From Bermanella sp051277445 (GTDB lineage: Bacteria > Pseudomonadota > Gammaproteobacteria > Pseudomonadales > Oceanobacteraceae), in NCBI GenBank assembly GCA_051277445.1, contig JBNMQC010000002.1, forward strand, positions 83,711 to 147,710: a stretch of DNA of 64,000 nt. The letters run 5' to 3'. Position 1 is the stretch's first letter, and the number at the start of each line of letters is the position of its first letter. The position numbers and the translations under genes were made by a program. This document shows positions 41,142 through 50,973 of the stretch, in pieces. Under the pieces are notes generated by a model. The model had not been told where the DNA came from, did not search any database, and saw only the letters and a list, made by a program, of their open reading frames with translations.

Positions 41142-42353
41142 GTGAAAGAAGTTGTTCTGATTAAGGTCAGTGGTGAAGATAAACCCGGTGTGACCGCCAA
41201 TATAACCGGTATTTTGGCCCAGTATGGCGTAAACATATTGGATATTGGCCAAGCAGAGATCCATGACAACCTTTCCTTGGGGATTCTGGCTGAAATGCCA
41301 GGCACAGCCGAATCGGCTGCGGTGTTAAAAGATGTGCTGTTTCGTAGTCACGAATTAGGCATGTCTGTGCGTTTTACGCCCGTCTCTACAGACAAGTACA
41401 ACAGCTGGGTTGCTGCACAAGGCAAGCCACGTCATATCATTACTTTATTAGCCCGTAAGTTGACCGCCGAGCATATTGCCCGTGTCACCGAAATCGTGGC
41501 CAATTACGAATTAAACATCGATAACATCTCTCGTCTATCTGGCCGCATTCCCTTGGAAGATGAACAGCAAGGGCCAAATAAAGCCAGTGTTGAATTTTCA
41601 GTGCGTGGCCATGCAGATCAAGCCGCCATGCGTGCTGAGTTCTTACAGGTTTCCAGTGATTTAGGTGTGGATATCGCCATGCAAGCCGATAGCCCATTCC
41701 GTCGTAATCGTCGCTTGGTGGCTTTCGATATGGACAGCACACTCATCGAAGCCGAAGTGATTGATGAGCTAGCCATCGAAGCAGGCGTAGGCGATGAAGT
41801 GATCGCCATTACCGAAAGCGCCATGCGCGGGGAAATCGATTTTAACGAAAGCTTCCAGCGTCGGGTGGCCTTGCTTAAAGGCTTGGATGAATCGGTTCTG
41901 GCAAAAGTAGCGGCGCGCCTACCGATCACCGAAGGTGCTGAACGTTTAGTCAGTACCTTGAAAAAACTGGGTTATAAAACCGCGATCTTATCGGGCGGGT
42001 TTCAATACTTTGGTCAGTTTTTACAGCAGAAATTAGGCATCGATTATGTGCATGCCAACGAATTAGAAATTGTCGATGGTAAGGTTACCGGCAATGTCAC
42101 CGGGACCATCGTTAATGGTGAGCGTAAGGCTTATCTGTTAGAAGAAATTGCCAAGAGCGAAGGCATTTCATTAGAGCAAACCATAGCAGTCGGTGATGGT
42201 GCCAATGACTTGCCAATGCTGAGCAAGGCCGGTTTGGGTATTGCGTTTCGAGCCAAGCCTTTGGTGCGTCAAAATGCAGAGCAAGCCATTTCAACGCTTG
42301 GGTTAGATGGTGTGCTGTATCTATTAGGTATTCGTGATCGCGACGATATTTAA
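41142..42353 (+). CDS. serB: Phosphoserine phosphatase
   Basis: A 403-aa enzyme for the last step of serine synthesis. It starts at GTG with CAGGTG five bases upstream. N-terminal ACT domains occupy about residues 1-190 (VLIKVSGEDKPGVTANITGILAQYGVNILDIGQA, then IITLLARKLTAEHIARVTEIV). The HAD phosphatase domain follows: motif I VAFDMDSTLIEAE, motif II ILSGGFQYF, motif III with Lys and VGDGANDLPML. The long ACT-containing form is the Pseudomonas-like one. Flanked by the coiled-coil gene and, convergently, fimX. Confidence 0.96.
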   Translation: MKEVVLIKVSGEDKPGVTANITGILAQYGVNILDIGQAEIHDNLSLGILAEMPGTAESAAVLKDVLFRSHELGMSVRFTPVSTDKYNSWVAAQGKPRHIITLLARKLTAEHIARVTEIVANYELNIDNISRLSGRIPLEDEQQGPNKASVEFSVRGHADQAAMRAEFLQVSSDLGVDIAMQADSPFRRNRRLVAFDMDSTLIEAEVIDELAIEAGVGDEVIAITESAMRGEIDFNESFQRRVALLKGLDESVLAKVAARLPITEGAERLVSTLKKLGYKTAILSGGFQYFGQFLQQKLGIDYVHANELEIVDGKVTGNVTGTIVNGERKAYLLEEIAKSEGISLEQTIAVGDGANDLPMLSKAGLGIAFRAKPLVRQNAEQAISTLGLDGVLYLLGIRDRDDI

Positions 42354-42368
42354 GTCAGTGAATCACAT

Positions 42369-42406
42369 AAAAAAGGGTTGATACTGCAAAGTATCAACCC
42401 TTTTTT
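42369..42406. terminator. Terminator between serB and fimX
   Basis: GGGTTGATAC and GTATCAACCC around TGCAAA, with A and T runs. It acts for both converging genes. Confidence 0.92.
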
Positions 42407-42423
42407 GTTTTCATGGCCGTGTA

Positions 42424-44499
42424 CTAGTCGTCGTTGAACTCATAGTTCATTTGCATGATTGGGCCGCTTAGGTAAAACCCTTGGATAAAGTTAACACCGC
42501 TGGTCCATAGCTGGGCCACGATATTCGCGTTCTCCACGAAGGGCACAATGGAGGCTTTCTCGTGTTCAGATATGCCTTCAAGCAGTGCTTTTAAGCTGTC
42601 CATACCTTTATCGGTGTTAAGCTCTTGAGTGAAGGAGCCGTCGACTTTCACATAATCACTGTGGATATGATCGAACAGTTTGTAAGGGTCAATGGCTGAT
42701 CCGAAGCGGCTGATGGCCACTTTACAACCCAGCTTGTTCAGGGCCTGCGTCATGGCTTGCGCCTGTTTAAGGTGGTTGATGGCATCCGCTTCTGTGAACT
42801 GAAAGATCATGGCGTGACTTGGTAACTTAGAGGCTTGTAATAGCTTCTGTAGCCAAGGTAATAGACTTTCGTCCGTGAGGGATTCATTGGTCAGGTTGAT
42901 GAACAAGCGAGTGTCATGCCCCTGCACTCGTTGCTGTGCCAAGCGTTTGCCTGTGTTTAAAATCACCCAGCGATCTATTTTACGTTTTAACTCAGGGCTG
43001 ATCTCTGCCAAGAAGTCTTGCGGCGATATATCACTGTCATCGCTATCCACCAGTCTTAGGAGGGTCTCGTAATGTTCGCCCCCTTCATCGCGTAAATTAA
43101 TCACCGGCTGGAACAATAACTTAAGGGTGTTATTTTTAATGGCTTCTTGGATCTTCGCTTCTAAGCGTTCGCTATCGGTGTTGGCCAATTGCGATGGGTT
43201 GTAAAGATAAACCCCGTTGCCTTTCTCTCGGCCTTCCATTTTGCGCACGTAATAACTGGCTTCGTGGGCATGTTGCAGTACTTCCTTAGGGGAGCGCGAG
43301 CTTTCATTAATCAGTGCAACACCAATGCTGCAGGTGACTTGAATGGTGCGCTGATCCACCGCCACAAGGTGCTCTTCAATGGCCTTGCGAATGTGTTCCG
43401 CAAAACCTTGTGCTTGTTCAGCTTTGCTATCGTGCAACAAGATACCGAAAACATCTTCACCAATGCGAGCAACCAAATCTTCTTCGCGACACTTGCTGCG
43501 AATTAAATGGCCCACATCACAAATCACCATGTCAGCGCCTTCAATGCCCACATCGCCTTTGCACTGGCCAAAGCGGTCAATGTTCACGTAGGCGATGGCG
43601 CCGTTCGAGCCACTGATAACCGCTTGGTCAACGGCATCGCCGAGCTGTTGATTGAAATACTGTTTGTTATAAAGACCCGTTAATAGGTCTTGAGAGCTGA
43701 TCAGTTTCAGTTTGCTTTCTAGGTCGGCATTACCCGTGTTGGCGCGAATCATCACCTGGATACAAGGTTCATCATCATAGGTGGCGCGGGCAAACATCAT
43801 GCGGCTATCGACTTCTTTGCCAGCAATGTCCAGCATTTTGCACTCGAAGTCCGCGCTGCGGGTTTTACCTGCATTGAAGTCTTTGAGGAAGATTTTGAAA
43901 CGTCCTTGGTCCTTGCTGTATACCATGTCCATTAATGGGATGGTCAGTAAGTCATCGGCGTCTTCATAGCCAAAGATAGAGGCGTAGCTGTCGTTCGCAA
44001 ATAAATGCATGCCGTCTTGAATGTAGGCAATGGCATCTTGTGCGCTTTCTAGAAGTACTTGGCAGCGCTTTTCAGCTTCACGCAATAGCGCTTCCGCTTC
44101 ACGTAACTCACGGCGTAACTTCAGGTTTTTAATTTCTCGCAGCACCACTTGTAAAATGTGGTTGTACTCACCGGATGGTACCAAGTCTACGGCACCGGCT
44201 TTTAAGGACTTTTCAGCCAGAATACTGTCTATTTCATCATGGAAGTAAATGGTGGGGATATCTTTGCCTTGGCGTTGAATCTCATTCAGTACGTCTTTGC
44301 CAGAAAGCTTCTCCATTTCCATGTAACAAAGGCATACATCCCAAACTTGATCATTCAGCTTGGCTTTTAGAGTATCCATATCCTGAGCAATGTGCGCTCG
44401 GGTGGCGTGTCCAGCATTACGTAACAGACTGGTGACGGTTTCAGCTTCGTGCTGAGATTCTGAACAAATCAGCAATCGAATCGCTTCTTTAGCCTGCAT
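42424..44499 (-). CDS. fimX: FimX-like cyclic-di-GMP effector (REC-PAS-GGDEF-EAL, degenerate)
   Basis: A 691-aa protein, the same length as P. aeruginosa FimX. The chosen ATG gives MQAKEAIRLLICSESQHEAE, which aligns with the start of FimX; a GTG 26 codons earlier is less likely. Domains: response-regulator-like (about 7-125, without a clear phospho-Asp pocket), PAS (about 145-255), GGDEF-like (about 270-430) and EAL-like (about 445-690). The GGDEF signature is replaced by RIGEDVFGI (345-353), and EAL reads ETL (478-480, YETLLRL). It is therefore probably a cyclic-di-GMP binding effector for type IV pilus assembly, not an enzyme. It sits beside serB and the PilZ-like gene, as in Pseudomonas. 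Confidence 0.88.
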   Translation of the reverse strand: MQAKEAIRLLICSESQHEAETVTSLLRNAGHATRAHIAQDMDTLKAKLNDQVWDVCLCYMEMEKLSGKDVLNEIQRQGKDIPTIYFHDEIDSILAEKSLKAGAVDLVPSGEYNHILQVVLREIKNLKLRRELREAEALLREAEKRCQVLLESAQDAIAYIQDGMHLFANDSYASIFGYEDADDLLTIPLMDMVYSKDQGRFKIFLKDFNAGKTRSADFECKMLDIAGKEVDSRMMFARATYDDEPCIQVMIRANTGNADLESKLKLISSQDLLTGLYNKQYFNQQLGDAVDQAVISGSNGAIAYVNIDRFGQCKGDVGIEGADMVICDVGHLIRSKCREEDLVARIGEDVFGILLHDSKAEQAQGFAEHIRKAIEEHLVAVDQRTIQVTCSIGVALINESSRSPKEVLQHAHEASYYVRKMEGREKGNGVYLYNPSQLANTDSERLEAKIQEAIKNNTLKLLFQPVINLRDEGGEHYETLLRLVDSDDSDISPQDFLAEISPELKRKIDRWVILNTGKRLAQQRVQGHDTRLFINLTNESLTDESLLPWLQKLLQASKLPSHAMIFQFTEADAINHLKQAQAMTQALNKLGCKVAISRFGSAIDPYKLFDHIHSDYVKVDGSFTQELNTDKGMDSLKALLEGISEHEKASIVPFVENANIVAQLWTSGVNFIQGFYLSGPIMQMNYEFNDD

Positions 44500-44687
44500 A
44501 AGGTGAGCTCGCTGCCTATTTTTATTGTGAGTCTTTATTCGATTATAGCGGTTTGCGCTCTGAGCTTTAAGTGGCACAGTCGGCTTTTATCGAGAAAATC
44601 TACCGTTTATCAGTGATTTGAGGCCGCTGATGGGGTTAAGGCTGGTGACGCAGGTATAAATACAGTAAAGCCATGGACACTGAAGGG

Positions 44688-46454
44688 TTATAGCTTGTCC
44701 CAAATAGACGCGAATTCGTCATCTCCATTACTGTTTTTATCTTCCTTGGTGTCGGTCAGAACCTGGGTAAGGGATTGATACTGGTATTGCACAAAGCTTT
44801 TTGAGCTGGCTTGACGCTTAACTAACTGGATTCGTTGTTGCATTTTTTCGTCTACCAATTCGGCTTTACTGCCTACTTTGAAGGGCAGGATGGGTAAAAT
44901 GAGGGTTTCCTCTTGGCCGGCTGCGGGAAGCGCTGGCAGTCGAATACCGCGCAAGAACTCTCCATTGTCCCCTGTCTTATTTAAGATGCGAACGGCCACG
45001 GCTTCCGCTTTGGGCGCGAGCAGCTCAAGACCAAATTGAGTGGGTTGATTTTGGCGTGTTCGAATCCAGCGAATGGAACCCAGTGCCCAAGTGTTAATGC
45101 GAGGCTCGCGAATGACCACTAACTCGCCTGTTTGCACATTTGAAGGTGGGTTATGCAAAATAATACCGTAGCCCCCTGGGCTGGTATTTTCAATTTGCGC
45201 TGTGAGTTCTTTGCCCTTGGGGCCGGTATCTTCTTCCTCTGAGGCATTTTTACTAATGAAGGCAATGCTATCGAAAGCGATGTTTTCTGCGTCAGGCGTA
45301 AAGTTGTTGCCAGCATCAAAACTGTGATCCCAAACATCCCCGTTGTTTTTTTTCTGTTTCTTCTCGGGTAAATCCACGTTCCATTTTTTTAGTAAAAAGG
45401 GAAAGCTTTTTTCCCGCGCACAAAAGAAATGGGATGCCATCAAGCCAATGCCGATTTGGATATCACCGCTGTTTTGTGTGCGGCGGAAGCTGCGCTCTTT
45501 CATGCCCCCCCACGCGTGTAGCAGGTGATTTAATAGCTGCTCGTTAATGTTGCCCGGTACCGTGATGATACCGCCTTCTTTGTTGATGTGCTTTTGTAAG
45601 GCTTGCACCAAGGCACCAGGGTGAAAGGTACGCACAGACCCAGGTGGTACGGACTTAACCAGTGAACGATAAATAGGGGCGCTATCGCTGCTTTGCACAA
45701 AAATAAACTGAGCCTGTGAGTCTTTAACGGTGGACAGCTTAACTAGGTTGCACCATAGCTCTGTGGCTGCATAAAGATTGGCTTGCTCAGACTGGCGCAA
45801 TTGATTGGGCTTGCTGCATCCCAGCAGAAGGGCTCGCGTGTAGCAATCAAAAATAGTGGAGTTTGCCTTGTACTTACCTTGGCTGTCTTTTACGTCATAT
45901 TGTTGAATTTGTTTTATTTCAGCCAGTGCATATAACTGATGCAGTTCAAGCCAAGCATGCTTAGGCGGCTGACTATAAAGTTGCAGGGCACGTAATATGG
46001 TTTGGCTTAAATCACTAATGGCGCGGTGAATGGCAAAGGTGAGCAACTTAGGTGAACCAGATTTTTGGGATGGTATATTTAAAATATCGAGGATGATGCG
46101 CTTGTAACCGGTGGCCAATTGGTTTTGTAAGGTTTGTGTGAGCATCACGACTTTTAAATCATTATCGTTTAACACCACGGTTTGATTGAGAAAACGCTTC
46201 GCTAATAATTCACAAATGTTATAGATCTGCCCACGCACGATCTCGAGCATTTTGTAACGAAGAACGGGGTCGATTCGGGTATGGTTAAGTTCACGGCTGG
46301 CTTGATACAACAACTTTGCGGCAGCACCCACGTTGGCCATAGGGAGTTTTTTGCTCCATGCTTCAAAACTGCTGATGCTGGTATCACAAAAACTCAGGCG
46401 ATCCTGTTGTATGTCTGGGGCAGAGATTCGAATGCCGCTATTAAGCCCTTCCAT
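44688..46454 (-). CDS. Large PilZ-like domain protein next to fimX
   Basis: A 588-aa soluble protein from the ATG at 46454; GAGAGAAAG precedes it, while a TTG 30 bp upstream is also open. The N-terminal about 400 residues are helical with no family I can name, including VPPGSVRTFHPGALVQALQKHINKEGG. A PilZ-like beta domain occupies about 425-500 (ELTAQIENTSPGGYGIILHN...GSIRWIRTRQNQPTQFGLELL). It keeps the NxSxxG motif but shows no RxxxR ahead of it, so cyclic-di-GMP binding is uncertain. It corresponds in position and general layout to the gene between psd and fimX in Pseudomonas. A role with FimX in pilus or surface behaviour is inference. Confidence 0.75.
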   Translation of the reverse strand: MEGLNSGIRISAPDIQQDRLSFCDTSISSFEAWSKKLPMANVGAAAKLLYQASRELNHTRIDPVLRYKMLEIVRGQIYNICELLAKRFLNQTVVLNDNDLKVVMLTQTLQNQLATGYKRIILDILNIPSQKSGSPKLLTFAIHRAISDLSQTILRALQLYSQPPKHAWLELHQLYALAEIKQIQQYDVKDSQGKYKANSTIFDCYTRALLLGCSKPNQLRQSEQANLYAATELWCNLVKLSTVKDSQAQFIFVQSSDSAPIYRSLVKSVPPGSVRTFHPGALVQALQKHINKEGGIITVPGNINEQLLNHLLHAWGGMKERSFRRTQNSGDIQIGIGLMASHFFCAREKSFPFLLKKWNVDLPEKKQKKNNGDVWDHSFDAGNNFTPDAENIAFDSIAFISKNASEEEDTGPKGKELTAQIENTSPGGYGIILHNPPSNVQTGELVVIREPRINTWALGSIRWIRTRQNQPTQFGLELLAPKAEAVAVRILNKTGDNGEFLRGIRLPALPAAGQEETLILPILPFKVGSKAELVDEKMQQRIQLVKRQASSKSFVQYQYQSLTQVLTDTKEDKNSNGDDEFASIWDKL

Positions 46455-46725
46455 GTTCTTTCTCTCTTCGAGTTCAGCCAGCAATGTAAATTCCTCAGTG
46501 AATTCTTATGGGCTGAGCATTGTGAAATGCTGCAAAGCCATTCATCCATGAACGGTTAATAGTATAAATAGTAATAACTAACGTCAGTATTCGCCAACAT
46601 TAATGCTCCATTCGTCCCTAAAAAGCATAAAAATGGCGAGATTGGCGTTAAATAACCCCCTTAATTTGACCCCTATGATTATTTATCCGGTTACGGGGTT
46701 GCTATCATGACTGAATATCAATAAC

Positions 46726-46744
46726 ATTAATGCAAATCATTATT
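46726..46744. promoter_or_regulatory. Fur-like box of the porin-imelysin-oxidoreductase module
   Basis: ATTAATGCAAATCATTATT matches the Fur consensus GATAATGATAATCATTATC at 14 of 19 positions by eye. It lies 15 bp before the porin start. Imelysin modules are iron-regulated in other bacteria. Confidence 0.65.
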
Positions 46745-46759
46745 ATTTGTCTTTAAGTT

Positions 46760-48079
46760 ATGAGATTAGCCCAATTCCTTTCTGTTCTAATTTTCGCCCT
46801 CGCTTATGGTTCTGTTCAGGCTTTGACGCTAGAAGAGCGTTTCGAGCAACAACAACAAATACTGGAAGATCTGCAGCAGCAGGTTGCGCAATTTAAAGCC
46901 GCGAAAGATACGCCCCCTCAGTCACACAAGAACTGGGCGTTCACCTCTTATAGCTCCATGGTTTACAAAAACTATGAGCAATTTGAAAACATCCAAGATA
47001 CCTCTCCACAAGGGCGAGCGATTACTGATCTTGAGCGCATCGTCACTGAGTTTAAATATTATCCAGCGCCAAATTGGGAAATTGAGGTGGAGGTAGAGTA
47101 CGAACATGGCGGCGTAGGCACGGCTATGGAATATGACGGCTTTGATGAATTTGGTGAGTTCGAAAGTGAGGTGGAAGCTGGCGGCGAAGTGGTCATTGAA
47201 AAAGCTCAAATCGAGTATCAAAGCAGCAAAATAATCGGTGTGAAGTTTGGCCGTATTTATGTCCCTGTGGGTTTGGGTACGGATTTTACCAAGCCGGATC
47301 AGTACTTCACCGCTCAACGCCACTGGAGCGAATTAAGCATGATCCCGCAGGTTTGGGATGAGACAGGAATAAATGTGTTTGGTGAAGTGTCAGGGTTTCA
47401 TTATCAAGCATTACTAACCACGGGGCTGAATTCAGAGTTTTTCCGCAGCGGTAGCTGGGTGGCAGGTGGTCATCAAAATCGATTTGAAACGGTTAACGCC
47501 GACGCACTGGCCATGACGGTGCGTTTAGATTACGGCAACGTAAAAGCCAATAAGGGTTTTGGTCTTTCGTATTACACATCCAGCACATCGGATAACCGTA
47601 ATAACCAAGGAAAAATTGATGAAAATGGTCAGGTTACCATTATTGGCCTGCACGGCGCTTACTCCTTTGGTCCTGCAATTATGCGAGCGCAATATCTTCA
47701 AGGTGAGTTAGATGATTCTGCCGCCATTACCAATGCCAATAAAAACACGCCAGGTCTTAATGCTGGCTCACTAACAAAGGTTGGCAGTAAGGCTCAGTCT
47801 TGGTTTGTAGAAGCCGGTGTTAATTTAGCGCCAACTTTTAGCATGCCAAAACCTCTTTATGTTTTTGTGGCCGCCGAACATGCCAATCCTATGCAGGAAG
47901 TTGAAAGCGGTATAGCGCCGGACCGTTATAGCATGACGGAGCACAGCTTGGGTCTGAATTACTTCCCTCTACCGCAAATTATTTTAAAAGCTCAGTTGGC
48001 CAATATCGACGTTGAGCAATCCGATATTCCAGACACCACCGCACTAACATTGGCGCTGGGTTATCACTTCTCTTTGTAA
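46760..48079 (+). CDS. Outer-membrane porin-like protein of an iron-regulated module
   Basis: A 439-aa beta-barrel protein. A signal peptide (MRLAQFLSVLIFALAYGSVQA) is followed by a short coiled coil (LEERFEQQQQILEDLQQQVAQF), as in trimeric porins. The remainder is a barrel of alternating strands ending in the aromatic residues of GYHFSL. An acidic loop (EYDGFDEFGEFESEVEAGGE) might bind cations. It is the first gene after a Fur-like box and is followed by the imelysin and di-haem oxidoreductase genes, so a role in iron acquisition is likely but inferred. Confidence 0.75.
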   Translation: MRLAQFLSVLIFALAYGSVQALTLEERFEQQQQILEDLQQQVAQFKAAKDTPPQSHKNWAFTSYSSMVYKNYEQFENIQDTSPQGRAITDLERIVTEFKYYPAPNWEIEVEVEYEHGGVGTAMEYDGFDEFGEFESEVEAGGEVVIEKAQIEYQSSKIIGVKFGRIYVPVGLGTDFTKPDQYFTAQRHWSELSMIPQVWDETGINVFGEVSGFHYQALLTTGLNSEFFRSGSWVAGGHQNRFETVNADALAMTVRLDYGNVKANKGFGLSYYTSSTSDNRNNQGKIDENGQVTIIGLHGAYSFGPAIMRAQYLQGELDDSAAITNANKNTPGLNAGSLTKVGSKAQSWFVEAGVNLAPTFSMPKPLYVFVAAEHANPMQEVESGIAPDRYSMTEHSLGLNYFPLPQIILKAQLANIDVEQSDIPDTTALTLALGYHFSL

Positions 48080-48106
48080 TCATTAAAAAAACGTAAGGAA
48101 TCGACA

Positions 48107-49229
48107 ATGAATTTAACCATGAAATGGCTGCCTGTGACGGCAATTGCTGCGCTATTAAGCGCCTGTGGTTCAAGCAATGATAGCGATACATTTGATTAGT
48201 CAGACGGTCAATGGTGTCATCGTTGCGGGATATGAAGAGTTGGATAATAAAGCCCAGCTATTAATTGAATCGGTTAATCAACTGAAAGCCAAGCATACTG
48301 CCAATACACTGACCGATGCGGATGTTAAAGCTGCACAGGATGCCTGGAAGGCAGCGCGTGAACCTTGGGAGCAAGGAGAGTCACATATTTTTGGTCCAGT
48401 GGATTCGTTAGAGATTGATCCGCACCTAGACTCATGGCCACTAAACACGAATGACCTACAAGCGGAAGTCGATACCGCTCAAGCTGGATATGACGTTGCA
48501 GACGTATTATCGGCTAATGATGAAATTCAAGGCTTTCATGCCATGGAATATATCCTGTTTGGTAGTGGCGTGAACGACAACGAAAAAGCAGCGACAGAAT
48601 TCAGTATTGGTGAAATTAATTATTTGATTGCCCTAGCGCAAGCGTTTGAAAAATACACCGATGATTTATTTACCGCTTGGAATTCTAATCACAATCTAGA
48701 TGATCCAACGTCAGTGGCGTTTAAGACTTTTTTACTGGAAGCAGACAATGAAATTTACAGCTCTCAATTAGCAATCATAGAAGAGTTAATCGATGGCATG
48801 ATTGGCATTGTTGATGAAGTGGGTAATGGTAAAATTGCCGACCCGTTTGGTACATCCAGCCAAACAGCGGATACATCAAAAGTGGAATCTCAATACAGTT
48901 GGAATTCATTAACGGATTTCGCTAATAACATAAAAGGTGTGCAAAATATTTATCGCGGTGAGTTTTCAGACTCAGCGGATGTCGAAGGTATTATCGACTT
49001 TGTTAGTGCAGCGGATATTGCATTGTCTAAGCGCGTAGATGCTGAAATCATTGCGGCGATAAATGCAATTGAAGCTATTTCTGGCGAGCAAAACATGCCA
49101 TTTCGTGAGGCGATTAAAGACAGTGCCGGTCGTGCCCGCATTCAATTGGCAATCGATGCATTATTCACCCTGCAGTTATCATTAACTGATGACGTGAAGC
49201 CCTTGCTGAATGATTGGAATGCTAAATAA
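48107..49229 (+). CDS. Imelysin-family lipoprotein (IrpA-like), frameshifted in this sequence
   Basis: The ATG at 48107 has AAGGAA eight bases upstream and encodes a lipoprotein signal (MNLTMKWLPVTAIAALLSAC, lipobox LSAC) but meets TAG at 48197-48199 after 30 residues. The imelysin domain continues in the next frame, readable from GTG 48165 to 49229. It contains the GxHxxE signature as GFHAMEYILFGSG and the usual WKAAREPWEQGESHIFGPVD. Removing one base near 48190-48197 would give ...DTFVSQTVNGVIVAGYEELD, an ordinary imelysin start. Either the gene is inactivated, the product is made by frameshifting, or the sequence has a one-base error. Imelysins are periplasmic iron-uptake proteins, often beside a di-haem oxidoreductase. 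Confidence 0.8.
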
Positions 49230-49240
49230 TCATCCGATAA

Positions 49241-49268
49241 AACCACAGGTCTAGGCCTGTGGTTTTTT
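49241..49268 (+). terminator. Terminator between the imelysin and di-haem oxidoreductase genes
   Basis: AACCACAGG and CCTGTGGTT around six bases, ending in six T. It would attenuate read-through from the porin-imelysin genes. Confidence 0.88.
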
Positions 49269-49312
49269 ATTTTATGAACACTTCGCAGAAAGTGCACTTG
49301 TTGGGAGACAAG

Positions 49313-50929
49313 ATGAAAGCAATAGCCTTAGTTTGCTTTTCGTTTTTTTTAGTTGCCTGCAACTCCAAAGACTCTTCATCCAAGCCTGCTTACACCTATG
49401 TTGAAAAAACAGCGGGTGAGGCATCGAATACCACCAGTAACTTGTCAGGTCATGGCTTTTCGCAGCCCATGCCTAATTTAACCGATGAGGAGTTGGCACT
49501 GCATTTGTCGGGAGATGCTTTTTTTGAAGCCAGTTTTACCAGTGCGCCGAATACGGCTCAACCAGACTTAGATGGACTCGGCCCTGTGTTTAACAATGCA
49601 GATTGTAACTCGTGCCACCAGCGAGATGGCCGCTCCAGTCGTTTAACCATTTCGTCTAATGTGTCTGAAATTAAGCTAGGCAGTGGTGAAGGTCTGTTTC
49701 TGCGTATGAGTATCAGTGATGCGACTCGAGATGATCAGTGCACATCGATACCGGCGATACAAAATAGTCAAAACGATTTTTGTAAAGTCATACCGGTTCC
49801 TAATTTTGGAGATCAACTGTTTCATCGCGGTGTGCGAGATGCTCGAGATGATTGGAATGACGCCAATAACCCGCAAAAAAATGTGGGGCAAGCCAATGTA
49901 TACGCAAAATTTGAAACCAAGGATGTGACCTATGGCGACGGTGACACAATCATCCTGAGTAAGCCCATCTTCATGATTCGCAACCCATATGATGCGCCCT
50001 TAGAGAGTGACGTGACAGCATCACCGAGCAGTGCATTATTGCAACCGAATGTAGTGACAGGTGCGCGAAATGGCATGCCTGTCTTCGGTTTGGGGTTGTT
50101 AGAGGCGATAGCCGATGAACAGATTTTGGCATTGGCTGACCCGAGTGATAAAAATGCAGATGGTATCAGTGGCAAGGTTAACTGGGTATATGATGTGCTC
50201 AAAGCCAATAGTGGTGACGAAAACCCAATTAGCATTGGCCGCTTTGGTTGGAAGGGAAATGCCCCCACGGTGCGCCAGCAAAGTTTGGCGGCATTGCGTG
50301 GTGATATTGGTATTACGAACTCGTTATTTAATGAAGAGAGTATTGCCAACACCGATTTACACATCGCTTATCTTGCTCGTACTGATTATGATGACACCGG
50401 TGTGGATGCGTTTGGTAATCCAGAAGCGTCTGATGAATTTGCCGATGCCGTGGTGTTTTATGCTGAAACCTTGGCTGTACCAGCTCGACGAAATGTAAAA
50501 GATGAAGACGTGGTGGCCGGTGCTGTTTTGTTTGATCAGATCAATTGTACGGCATGCCATAACCCATCGTTTACCACTCGACGCGATGGTGATTTTAAAT
50601 TGGGTGGCCTAATACCGCCAAAGGGTATTTTGAATCAAACCATTTATCCATTTACCGATATGCTATTGCATGACATGGGTGACGATCTGGCTGATGGCCG
50701 CCGTGATTTCTTAGCCAATGGCAAGGAATGGAAAACCCGCCCGTTGTGGGGAATAGGGTTAACCAAAACGGTTAACCCTGGGGCCGGATTTTTGCATGAT
50801 GGTCGCGCAAGCACATTAGAAGAAGCCATTTTATGGCATGGTGGTGAAGCGCAAGCCAGTAAAGAGCAGTTCAGATTACTCAGCAAAGATAAGCGCGAGC
50901 AGCTGGTGGATTTCTTAATGTCGCTATAG
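49313..50929 (+). CDS. Di-haem oxidoreductase-like lipoprotein (DUF1111 thiol oxidoreductase family)
   Basis: A 538-aa exported protein from the ATG at 49313, which has GGGAG upstream. It begins MKAIALVCFSFFLVACNSK, with the lipobox LVAC. Two c-type haem motifs are present: CNSCH at residues 98-102 and CTACH near residue 395. The family landmarks GLGPVFNNADCNSCHQRDGR and KTRPLWGIGLTKTVNPGAGFLHDGRASTLEEAILWHGGEA are those of DUF1111 (COG3488). This family is regularly encoded beside imelysins and porins in iron-regulated modules, where it may change the redox state of iron. Activity is not known for this protein. Confidence 0.9.
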   Translation: MKAIALVCFSFFLVACNSKDSSSKPAYTYVEKTAGEASNTTSNLSGHGFSQPMPNLTDEELALHLSGDAFFEASFTSAPNTAQPDLDGLGPVFNNADCNSCHQRDGRSSRLTISSNVSEIKLGSGEGLFLRMSISDATRDDQCTSIPAIQNSQNDFCKVIPVPNFGDQLFHRGVRDARDDWNDANNPQKNVGQANVYAKFETKDVTYGDGDTIILSKPIFMIRNPYDAPLESDVTASPSSALLQPNVVTGARNGMPVFGLGLLEAIADEQILALADPSDKNADGISGKVNWVYDVLKANSGDENPISIGRFGWKGNAPTVRQQSLAALRGDIGITNSLFNEESIANTDLHIAYLARTDYDDTGVDAFGNPEASDEFADAVVFYAETLAVPARRNVKDEDVVAGAVLFDQINCTACHNPSFTTRRDGDFKLGGLIPPKGILNQTIYPFTDMLLHDMGDDLADGRRDFLANGKEWKTRPLWGIGLTKTVNPGAGFLHDGRASTLEEAILWHGGEAQASKEQFRLLSKDKREQLVDFLMSL

Positions 50930-50951
50930 CGCAATACAAATAGAGTCATAG

Positions 50952-50973
50952 AAAAGGGCGAAAGCCCTTTTTT
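50952..50973. terminator. Terminator between the oxidoreductase gene and epmB
   Basis: AAAAGGGC and GCCCTTTT around GAAA. The stem is flanked by A and T runs and serves both converging genes. Confidence 0.88.

Noticed and set aside
43189..43616. Several plus-strand frames
   Set aside because: Antisense shadows of the FimX-like gene.
48107..48199. Separate 30-codon lipoprotein gene before the imelysin gene
   Set aside because: It is better explained as the missing signal peptide of the frameshifted imelysin, since the imelysin frame lacks its own export signal.
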